In this document: in pieces, positions 1-5,230 of the stretch | How the letters are laid out: every line of letters begins with the position of its first letter | Position numbering within the stretch: position 1 is the stretch's first letter | Assembly (NCBI GenBank): GCA_964537285.1 | Contig: CAZHZT010000137.1 | Location: forward strand, 1 to 14,709 | Direction: 5' to 3' | Length of the DNA: 14,709 nt | Source: CAZHZT01 sp964537285 | Lineage (GTDB): Bacteria > Bacteroidota > Bacteroidia > Chitinophagales > Saprospiraceae | Made by a program: the position numbers and the translations under genes | The notes under the pieces: model-generated | What the model saw: the letters and a program-made list of their open reading frames with translations, nothing else | Told to the model about the DNA's origin: nothing | The model's database searches: none

Positions 1-27
1 TCATTTTTTAACGGCTGCCAGCCTTTC

Positions 28-134
28 AAAAAGCTAAATTGAATAAGGCCGGTCCCAAGGAATTGATTGGCAGCACCTGTTACTAATTATTGTGACAATA
101 TGAAGTTCTGAAAATTCGGGATGACTCATATTTA
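28..134 (+). repeat. Dispersed repeat, copy 1 (partial)
   Basis: This stretch is closely similar to 1294-1400. Both begin with aaaaagctaaattgaataag, both contain a block around 'atgaagttc', and both end in 'attcgggatg..tcat.ttt'. The bases before it (5-13, tttttaacg) also match the start of the fuller copy at 1258-1266, but the hairpin present there is replaced by unrelated sequence. It lies just downstream of the lipoprotein gene that ends at 149. It has no coding potential that I trust. It is probably a genome-wide interspersed element, which one window cannot prove. Confidence 0.7.
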
Positions 135-148
135 TGCATTGTGGTGGA

Positions 149-985
149 TTACATCCACCACTTTTTAAAGAGTATTATCTGCTTGGTATTACCATTTGCG
201 AAAGTAATGGTAGCTTTATTATCGCAAGCTCCTTCGCCATAATCAATGGATCTGTCCTTATCATTTACGGTAAGGATAATCACTCCGCTAACGATCCACG
301 GGCAACCAATTTCTTTTACAAGAGCTTGATTGATGGTCGTTGTAAAAGGAACATCGTTTCTGTTTACTCCTGAGGAGCTTCCCGTGATTTCATAAACATT
401 ATCATAGAAAACCGGAGCATCCAGGCCTCCTGTTTGAGTAACGGTATAATTACTGTTCCAGGAAGCAGACGTACCATTTGGATAATTGATCTGGATTTGT
501 GTCTGGCGCGTGAAGTAAGGCTGTTCTTCATTGTTTAACCCCTGATTAGTAAGGATTTTTTGCCCTTCAATATTCACTTCATCAATAAAAAATTCATCGA
601 ACGTTAAGGTGCGGGTAGCACCTGTGTTTTTCAAAGTGTCCGAAATGACAACGATGATCTTTCCAGTGCGTGTTCTGCCTTTCGGGCCGGTGCAGCCGTC
701 TCCAAAATCCAGGGTAACGGTATTTGGGAAGATACCCCAAGGTTGTTCTACGGTAATTTCGACACAAGCGTTGCGAGAGCTGGCGTTCGAACCTTGGAGT
801 TCATTTTCAAGTAATTCAAGTTGCTCATCTACTTGCTCTTCAGCATCTATAGCGAGGTTTTGCGCGTTGGTCATGTCTTCGCTGGCAACGGTTTGTTCCA
901 CGATGGTTTGCGCCAGATCTTCATCCTGATTGCAGGCCATTAAGGCCATGGATACTACTACTAAACCGAAAAATAGCTTTTTCAT
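149..985 (-). CDS. Hypothetical lipoprotein
   Basis: This 278-residue protein begins with a lipoprotein signal peptide: positive start MKK, a hydrophobic stretch to about residue 15, and lipobox LMAC with Cys18. It is therefore expected to be lipid-anchored and exported. Residues 19-70 are rich in Asp, Glu and Gln and look like a flexible linker. From about residue 74 it becomes a beta-rich domain with a 'TLDFGDGCTGPKGRTRTGKI' segment, a pattern I associate with uncharacterised Bacteroidota lipoproteins. I do not recognise a function, and no catalytic motif is visible. The start at 985 is an ATG directly before the signal peptide. The gene stands alone, divergent from the lipoprotein at 1553, with repeat elements on both sides. 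Confidence 0.85.
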   Translation of the reverse strand: MKKLFFGLVVVSMALMACNQDEDLAQTIVEQTVASEDMTNAQNLAIDAEEQVDEQLELLENELQGSNASSRNACVEITVEQPWGIFPNTVTLDFGDGCTGPKGRTRTGKIIVVISDTLKNTGATRTLTFDEFFIDEVNIEGQKILTNQGLNNEEQPYFTRQTQIQINYPNGTSASWNSNYTVTQTGGLDAPVFYDNVYEITGSSSGVNRNDVPFTTTINQALVKEIGCPWIVSGVIILTVNDKDRSIDYGEGACDNKATITFANGNTKQIILFKKWWM

Positions 986-1128
986 CTTCTGTTAAATGAT
1001 TTTGTGATGGTTGAGAAATAGAATGTGTGCGCACCATTCGTTTTTTCAAATACTCATTTTGTCGAGTCTGTTGCTTTGACGGAAAGATGAGGGATAGGTT
1101 TAATGAGGAAGAGTGTTAATAAACCTTT

Positions 1129-1168
1129 AAACATGAGTCATCCCGAATTTTCGGGATGACTCATGTTT
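1129..1168. repeat. 19-bp perfect palindrome, repeat family member
   Basis: The arms 1129-1147 and 1150-1168 are exactly complementary around a two-base centre (aaacatgagtcatcccgaa and its complement). A near-identical palindrome occurs at 3539-3578, and single right arms occur at about 117-133 and 1384-1400. The even AT ends and lack of a one-sided T-run make a bidirectional terminator possible but not certain. The sequence conservation between unrelated sites points to a dispersed palindromic repeat. Confidence 0.8.
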
Positions 1169-1208
1169 GTGAAAAATATTTACATGTATCTGTTAATTAT
1201 GTATTTAT

Positions 1209-1402
1209 CTACTTTTTCCTTGATGAAAAAGTAGCAAAAAATCAAGGCTGGATTCAATTTTTAACGCTTTTTGTCCCGAACTTGATTCGGGACAAAAAGC
1301 TAAATTGAATAAGGCCGACCCGAAAAAATTGACTTACAGCATCTGTTATTAGCTATTATGGCAACATGAAGTTCCTTAAAATTCGGGATGGTTCATGTTT
1401 AA
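1209..1402 (+). repeat. Dispersed repeat, copy 2 (longer copy with two hairpins)
   Basis: This longer copy carries two stem-loops. The first is a 10-bp stem, 1209-1218 with 1225-1234 (ctactttttc and its complement). The second is a 14-bp stem, 1267-1280 with 1286-1299 (ctttttgtcccgaa and its complement). From 1294 to 1400 it matches copy 1 at 28-134 with scattered substitutions. Short hairpins of the first type strike me as common in Bacteroidota intergenic DNA, but that is recollection only. No transposase or target-site duplication is visible. Confidence 0.7.
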
Positions 1403-1552
1403 AGATTTGAAAAAAAATAATTTTCCAGTGGTCACTTTTTTATCTCTCCCCAACTAATAGGTGTCAGCGGCAATTAAGCTGGCAAAACGGTGCCAAAGCC
1501 GGTAAGGCGCCGATAAATTTTTCCTTTAACAACAATTAAAACACACATCAAA

Positions 1553-2056
1553 ATGAAACTATTATCAATTAAAACTTTGGCTTTATTGGCATTACTCGCT
1601 ACTTCAACTATTTTTGTAAGCTGTTCCGACGACGAAGATGTTTCAATCAGAGGTTGTACAGATCCTGAATCGCTGAATTACGATGCCTCCGCCACTGAAA
1701 GTGATGGCAGCTGCGAATATCTGAGCGATAAACTTGTAGGAACTTGGGAAATTAATGATTTTGTGTCTGATGGAGATGATTTGATTCAGCTTGGATACAT
1801 AAAAGGGGCTGAAATATCTTTTGATGACGATGGTGAATTTGAACTTTCTTATACAATTGGTGGGAATTACATTGAGTTTGATGGGGACTGGGAATTGGAT
1901 GATGATGAGCTAACCCTTGAATTCAACCCAAATGATGCCGATTGTTGGGATGAGAATGATTATGATATTGATTTTTCTTCGAGTTACTCCAAAATGTCAA
2001 TGGATGGAAGATGTGCTAACGGGAAGTCTCAGTCATTTGAAATGGAGAGAGATTAA
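1553..2056 (+). CDS. Acidic lipoprotein, lipocalin-like
   Basis: This 167-residue protein has a signal peptide ending in FVSC (Cys24), so it is a probable lipoprotein. Next comes a short segment, GCTDPESLNYDASATESDGSC, with two Cys. This resembles the 'CTDP..xNY.....xDGSC' motif seen in many secreted Bacteroidota proteins and probably binds metal or forms a disulfide. From about residue 60, 'KLVGTWEI' opens a small beta-rich domain typical of lipocalin-like Bacteroidota lipoproteins. The mature part is very rich in Asp and Glu. The specific ligand and role are unknown. The start ATG at 1553 is followed at once by the signal peptide. The gene ends just before a bidirectional terminator shared with the tRNA operon. 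Confidence 0.85.
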   Translation: MKLLSIKTLALLALLATSTIFVSCSDDEDVSIRGCTDPESLNYDASATESDGSCEYLSDKLVGTWEINDFVSDGDDLIQLGYIKGAEISFDDDGEFELSYTIGGNYIEFDGDWELDDDELTLEFNPNDADCWDENDYDIDFSSSYSKMSMDGRCANGKSQSFEMERD

Positions 2057-2069
2057 ATTTCGTTTCCTA

Positions 2070-2115
2070 TAAAAAAAGAAAAAGCCTGTTAATCTTTTGA
2101 TTAACAGGCTTTTAT
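2070..2115. terminator. Bidirectional intrinsic terminator
   Basis: The arms 2081-2094 and 2099-2112 form a 14-bp perfect stem (aaagcctgttaatc and its complement) with a TTTT loop. On the minus strand the stem is followed by a long run of U, which makes it a strong terminator for the tRNA-Gly/tRNA-Leu transcript ending at 2118. On the plus strand it follows the lipoprotein stop codon by about 25 bases and also ends in U, so it can serve both sides. Confidence 0.85.
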
Positions 2116-2167
2116 AGTACCCGGAGCGGGAATCGAACCCGCACGGCCTCAACGGCCACAGGATTTT

Positions 2168-2552
2168 CTTACCATCTACAGCTTTCGCTGCCGACTGCAA
2201 AAAAAAAACAGCGTTTGTGGTCTGGACTATCCCTTCACCGTATTCTATAAAGAACGTAGGTGCTCCCCGTCTAGTCTCTACACCTTTTCCGAACTGATTC
2301 GGAACTTGGCTCGGGATTACCACTCTTTTTCAAGATAAGGCTTCCCCGAATTTGAGGAGTTCTACTCTAATCGTTTCCGACTAGGCACTCAAATTTTTTT
2401 TGTTCTTTGCTCTAAAAGTATCTGTTTGGCTATGGCAATTAGGACATAATATACTCAGATTAGTGATGTAGTGATTATTCCTGTTTCCATCGATATGGTG
2501 TAATTCCATGGAATGAAAAATAGAGCTTAAAGATTCAAAGAACATTAGACAT
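2168..2552 (-). ncRNA. Group I self-splicing intron in tRNA-Leu(UAA), probably subgroup IC3
   Basis: The 5' splice site follows U34 (CTT|A) and the intron ends in G at 2168, both as group I introns require. Core elements read 5' to 3' on the minus strand. The internal guide GAGU (2390-2387) pairs with exon ACUU, including the U-G wobble (P1), and UUU before it can pair with the 3' exon AAA (P10). P2 is CUAGUCG-GAAA-CGAUUAG (2384-2367). P3 is CUCCUC (2359-2354) with GGGGAG. P4 is UCGGG with CCCGA. P6a is UUCCGAA/UUCGGAA. R is 'GTGTAGAGACTAGACGG'. P7 is GACUA with UAGUC. P8 is CACC/GGUG. S is 'AAGGGATAGTCC'. P9 has a CAGC-GAAA-GCUG hairpin. The position and the motif wording (for example AATCCCGAGCCAAG) closely recall the cyanobacterial tRNA-Leu intron. 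The core looks intact, so self-splicing is expected. The loop of P1 holds an HNH frame. Confidence 0.93.
2381..2545 (-). CDS. Small HNH endonuclease-like ORF inside the intron
   Basis: From the first intron ATG (2545) the frame gives 54 residues. It contains ELHHIDGNRNN, then NL, then LCPNCHSQTDTFRAKN, which is the His-Asn-His (beta-beta-alpha metal) signature with His17, Asn29 and His38 as candidate catalytic positions, plus a C-P-N-C half of the usual structural zinc site. The other Cys pair, normally N-terminal to the HHIDG segment, is absent because the frame begins only about 15 residues before it. The stop TAG lies inside the 5' strand of P2, and the last codons overlap the internal guide. 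The frame stays open upstream through exon 1, so a start at 2581 (66 residues) or 2641 (86 residues) is also possible. It is likely a homing endonuclease or its remnant. Activity is uncertain. Confidence 0.6.
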   Translation of the reverse strand: MFFESLSSIFHSMELHHIDGNRNNHYITNLSILCPNCHSQTDTFRAKNKKNLSA

Positions 2553-2650
2553 AAGTCCTGCGTGTCTACCAATTCCACCATCCGGGCAGATAAATAAAAC
2601 AGAGCTGAATAAAAATACACTAAATCTTTATTCAGCTCCATTCATATTTG

Positions 2651-2723
2651 AGCGAAAGACGGGATTCGAACCCGCGACCCCAACCTTGGCAAGGTTGTGC
2701 TCTACCAGCTGAGCTACTTTCGC
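2651..2723 (-). tRNA. tRNA-Gly(GCC)
   Basis: This is a complete 73-nt cloverleaf on the minus strand. The acceptor is GCGAAAG with CTTTCGC, discriminator U. The D arm is GCTCAGCTGGTAGAGC, the anticodon stem is CAACC/GGTTG with loop TTGCCAA (anticodon GCC), and the T arm is GCGGG-TTCGAAT-CCCGT with one wobble. CCA is not encoded. It lies 63 bases upstream of the intron-containing tRNA-Leu and shares its promoter. Confidence 0.97.
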
Positions 2724-2759
2724 GTTTGCAACTTTTGTACTCCGCTTTAAAAGCGATTG

Positions 2760-2791
2760 CAAATATACAGTGAGAAAGTGATATGTGCAAA
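2760..2791 (-). promoter_or_regulatory. Bacteroidota-type promoter of the tRNA operon
   Basis: On the minus strand TTTGC (2791-2787) is followed after 19 bases by TATATTTG (2767-2760). This is a full match to the known Bacteroidota sigma factor consensus (-33 TTTG, -7 TAnnTTTG). Transcription would start near 2753, about 30 bases before tRNA-Gly. Confidence 0.8.
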
Positions 2792-2813
2792 TTTTTAAAG
2801 GGAAAAAATTTGC

Positions 2814-3455
2814 TTAAAGTTGAAAAATTTGATCGTATTCGAAAAAGAATCGCTCGCCTAAACTTACGAGGATTAATCCGGCTCTATTCTGCTCACAAGC
2901 CTCTTTGATCAGCTCAGAAGCTATACGAATATTCGCTTCATCCAAATTGCTAAATGGCTCATCCAATAATAAGTACTTAAACGGCTGGCAAAGTGCCCGA
3001 ATGATGGCGATGCGTTGGCGCTGACCATAAGAAAGGGTGTATAATGGTTTGGGTAATAACTCATGTACCCCAAGCTTTTCGGCCATCTCAAGGATCTTTT
3101 CATCGGAATAATGGCGGGCTAACTGGTTTTTTATTTGAATATTTTCCAGTGCCGTTAAATCTTCAAACAACCTCAGGTCCTGAAAAACGATAGATAAGGT
3201 CGTCTGTCGCAAATCCGTCCATTGATCATTGGAAAAAGCATTGGTTGTTTCATTATTTATGCGAGCATTCCCGTCAAAATCTTTGCGAATGCCATAAATG
3301 ATATGTAAAAAAGTCGACTTTCCTTTGCCGGAAGGGGCTTCTATCAGATAATTTTTGCCTTGCTCAAAGGTCAATTCCGTATTCCATATCTCGGAGCTAT
3401 TGAAGCTGGAGGCTTCTTTTAATGGATGGGGAATTATTTGTGAGAATTGGATCAT
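2814..3455 (-). CDS. ABC transporter ATP-binding protein (orphan)
   Basis: This 213-residue single ATPase domain has Walker A APSGKGKST (40-48), Q-loop FQD (Gln92), signature LSYGQ (141-145), Walker B YLLLDEP (161-167) and D-loop SNLD (169-172). It is close in size and style to the LolD/MacB/FtsE group, which power lipoprotein release or efflux permeases. Two oddities are visible. The first Gly of Walker A is Ala. The H-loop position reads LVSLGER, where a His usually follows Val-Thr/Ser. No permease gene is adjacent, so the partner must be elsewhere. The ATG at 3455 is the natural start. The gene follows the palindrome at 3539-3578, suggesting a separate transcript from the lipoprotein gene upstream. 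Substrate unknown. Confidence 0.88.
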   Translation of the reverse strand: MIQFSQIIPHPLKEASSFNSSEIWNTELTFEQGKNYLIEAPSGKGKSTFLHIIYGIRKDFDGNARINNETTNAFSNDQWTDLRQTTLSIVFQDLRLFEDLTALENIQIKNQLARHYSDEKILEMAEKLGVHELLPKPLYTLSYGQRQRIAIIRALCQPFKYLLLDEPFSNLDEANIRIASELIKEACEQNRAGLILVSLGERFFFEYDQIFQL

Positions 3456-3512
3456 ATTAATATTAATTTACCAGACATTTGCACTAATTCTTGAAACACT
3501 AGTGTAAATCTG

Positions 3513-3530
3513 GTTCTTTGACAAATTGTG
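3513..3530. promoter_or_regulatory. Shared GTTCTTTGACA motif upstream of the ABC gene
   Basis: The sequence gttctttgacaaattgtg here is almost repeated at 14658-14677 (gttctttgacataaattgtg). Both lie in gaps upstream of minus-strand genes but read on the plus strand. This may be a regulatory or transcript-leader motif. The function is unknown. Confidence 0.3.
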
Positions 3531-3538
3531 TGGAGTTT

Positions 3539-3578
3539 AAACATAAGTCATTCCGAATTTTCGGAATGACTCATGTTT
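3539..3578. repeat. Palindrome, second member of the 1129 family
   Basis: The arms 3539-3557 and 3560-3578 pair with one A-C mismatch and share all but a few bases with the palindrome at 1129-1168. It lies 12 bases after the stop of the DUF4836-like gene (minus strand), where it may also act as a terminator, and about 85 bases before the ABC gene. Three of the changes from the 1129 copy are a paired g/c to a/t change (cccgaa to tccgaa on both arms), which keeps the stem. This suggests that pairing is preserved. Confidence 0.75.
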
Positions 3579-3590
3579 ATTTAGCTTCCC

Positions 3591-5135
3591 CTACATCGCC
3601 CCATGTTTCTGGTACTCCTCTTCCACAATCTGGAAAATATATTTTAAACTATTAACGTCCTTTTTATCCATCTCTACATTAAACCGAGCCCCATCGCGAT
3701 TAATCGAAGATTCGATTTCTTCAACCCCTTTAGGCTGCTCATCTTCCGGGCCAAATAAAGATTTGGAAGTTAAATAATTGAAATAGATGGCAAAAAGATT
3801 GTCTTTCGTAAGGTTCTTCACCTTCTTAGCGCCTTTAAATTTTCCGCTTTCTACTTCGGCAAGAACAGATTCATTTCCGGAAATAAAGGCATGTCCATCT
3901 TTAAGTAAAAGATAACCCTCTCCATCAAACTTCACCGGCGCACCGGTAGGGTTGGTAGGAAGCTCTAAATTTTCGGTATTATTCAACTTGTAATAGTTAT
4001 CGCGTACCTTTACAATCAACCCTCGCTCTTCGCCAAGATCCAGAAATTGTTGCAAGACATCTTCTTTTTCAACAGACATCGCAAACAAGCCTGTTGCTTC
4101 GCTTTCGCTTTCTGTCGGATAAAGCCCTAAAGCAATATCTCCTCCAAAACTCTTAACCAGATCTTCTACCGTAAAACCAAATTCCTGAATGCTGTAATCC
4201 AGGAAACCTTTTGCTTGAGGGCGATCGTTGAGCACTTCATTCAAGCCTTTAAGGTCAATAGCTGTAGAGAGAAAGAATGCTAAATTTTCGCCGGAAAAGT
4301 ATTTGGAGAAATCCGTAGATGGGTTGTCTTTAAAAAGTTTTTGAAGATCTTTGATCAATCCTGATTGAAGGAACCACTTCGTTTCACTATTCACTTCACC
4401 TTTTTCAAAGTCAAGATAACTGTGGAAAGAGTTTCCTTTCAGTGCTTCCGGGTCAATGGAGGCAAATGCGAGTGCAAGTTGTGCGTCACCATTTTCAGCT
4501 ATGGCATCCAGGTTGGCCCAGCTTGAGATATCGTGCTTGTTAGCCATTGCTTTTTGAAAGTCTTTATTCTGGCTTATGTTTTCCGATCCATCGTTTTGGA
4601 AGAAGTTTTCAGCTTCTTGAGTTAGATCCATATATGCCGGAGAACCTCCCAGAAGACAAAGGTTGTCGGACCAGGCCAAAATGCTTTGGTCATTATCTGC
4701 GGAATAGCTGAAGCCATTGCCTTTCTTTTTTTCGACATCTGATTTGCTAAGGATATTTTCTAAGCTGGCTTTGTCTTTTACTGCCATTACTACGGCAAAG
4801 AAAGTCTCATTAACATCTTCCGGATTAATAGTGTAATAAATATAAGCGGGTTGAGAAAGATCAATACCTGCTTTTTCAGGATCTTCCATTGCTTGAGCAA
4901 TGTCAGGATTATCGACTTCGCGAAGCATTTCCTTATAGAATTGCATTTGTTTAACCGCTTCAAAGTCGGCTTTTTCCATTAGGGAGGGAATATCTACCAC
5001 AGTAACAGCGGTGGCATTGGTTGGGATTTTAGTGAGTGCAAGGTTTTCAACAGCTGCTTCTGGCTGGCAACTGGTAAAAAGAACAACTAAGCTAAGGGCA
5101 AACAAGCCTGTCAGCAATTTAGGCATTAACTTCAT
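3591..5135 (-). CDS. DUF4836-like lipoprotein
   Basis: From the ATG at 5135 this is a 514-residue protein with signal peptide MKLMPKLLTGLFALSLVVLF and lipobox FTSC (Cys23), so it is an exported lipoprotein. The mature start 'LTKIPTNATAVTVVDIPSLMEKADF' and the overall size and layout fit the DUF4836 family of Bacteroidota, whose function is not known to me. A longer frame opens at a TTG (5165). I prefer the ATG because the signal peptide begins there and because CATCTTTG around 5163-5170 resembles a -7 promoter element, which would place transcription start inside that extension. It probably forms its own unit. The upstream gap to the glycosyltransferase at 5231 is short (about 95 bases). Confidence 0.8.
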   Translation of the reverse strand: MKLMPKLLTGLFALSLVVLFTSCQPEAAVENLALTKIPTNATAVTVVDIPSLMEKADFEAVKQMQFYKEMLREVDNPDIAQAMEDPEKAGIDLSQPAYIYYTINPEDVNETFFAVVMAVKDKASLENILSKSDVEKKKGNGFSYSADNDQSILAWSDNLCLLGGSPAYMDLTQEAENFFQNDGSENISQNKDFQKAMANKHDISSWANLDAIAENGDAQLALAFASIDPEALKGNSFHSYLDFEKGEVNSETKWFLQSGLIKDLQKLFKDNPSTDFSKYFSGENLAFFLSTAIDLKGLNEVLNDRPQAKGFLDYSIQEFGFTVEDLVKSFGGDIALGLYPTESESEATGLFAMSVEKEDVLQQFLDLGEERGLIVKVRDNYYKLNNTENLELPTNPTGAPVKFDGEGYLLLKDGHAFISGNESVLAEVESGKFKGAKKVKNLTKDNLFAIYFNYLTSKSLFGPEDEQPKGVEEIESSINRDGARFNVEMDKKDVNSLKYIFQIVEEEYQKHGAM

Positions 5136-5230
5136 GGATAAAATGGTGTTTTGTTTATAGTTCAAAGATGTTAAGAAATGCTTAACAATGCATTCTATTT
5201 AGATGGGCGCTAAGGATTTATCGATAGAGC

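Larger units (their letters stand above)
986..1552. other. Intergenic region filled with palindromic repeats
   Basis: This 567-base gap separates two divergent lipoprotein genes. About half of it (1129-1402) is made of palindromic repeat modules listed separately. The rest must hold the promoters of both genes, but I could not find a convincing TTTG / TAnnTTTG pair for either. Bases 1490-1513 can form a weak hairpin (ggtgcc / ggcgcc) upstream of the plus-strand gene, of unknown meaning. I see no credible coding frame. Confidence 0.6.
2118..2587 (-). tRNA. tRNA-Leu(UAA), interrupted by a group I intron
   Basis: Exon 1 is 2587-2553 (35 nt) and exon 2 is 2167-2118 (50 nt), giving an 85-nt tRNA when joined. 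The acceptor stem is GCCCGGA with TCCGGGT (one G-U pair), with discriminator A. The D arm is GGAATTGGTAGA-like. The anticodon stem is CAGGA/TCCTG with a 7-base loop CTTAAAA, giving anticodon UAA. The long variable arm has a GGCC/GGCC stem, as expected for a class II tRNA, and the T arm is GCGGG-TTCGATT-CCCGC. CCA is not encoded. The 385-nt intron lies between U34 and A35, so an uninterrupted tRNA search would miss this gene. It is the second gene of an operon behind tRNA-Gly. Confidence 0.95.

Noticed and set aside
134..373. Plus-strand frame of 79 residues
   Set aside because: It lies antisense to the lipoprotein gene at 149-985 and has no signal, motif or family look.
609..929. Plus-strand frame of 106 residues, Ser/Cys-rich
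   Set aside because: It is an antisense shadow of the lipoprotein gene. Its composition is that of reverse-read coding DNA.
1129..1299. CRISPR array made of palindromic repeats
   Set aside because: The palindromes are few and unequal, are not regularly spaced with unique spacers, and no cas gene is present.
2033..2323. Minus-strand frame of 96 residues across the tRNA-Leu 3' exon
   Set aside because: It translates the ribozyme core, the tRNA exon and the terminator. The open frame is accidental.
2118..2587. tRNA-Leu broken by an insertion sequence
   Set aside because: There are no terminal inverted repeats, target duplication or transposase. Splice-site bases, guide pairing and P3-P8 pairing instead fit a group I intron.
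5136..5165. N-terminal extension of the DUF4836-like protein from a TTG
   Set aside because: The signal peptide begins at the ATG at 5135, and a possible promoter -7 element overlaps the extension.
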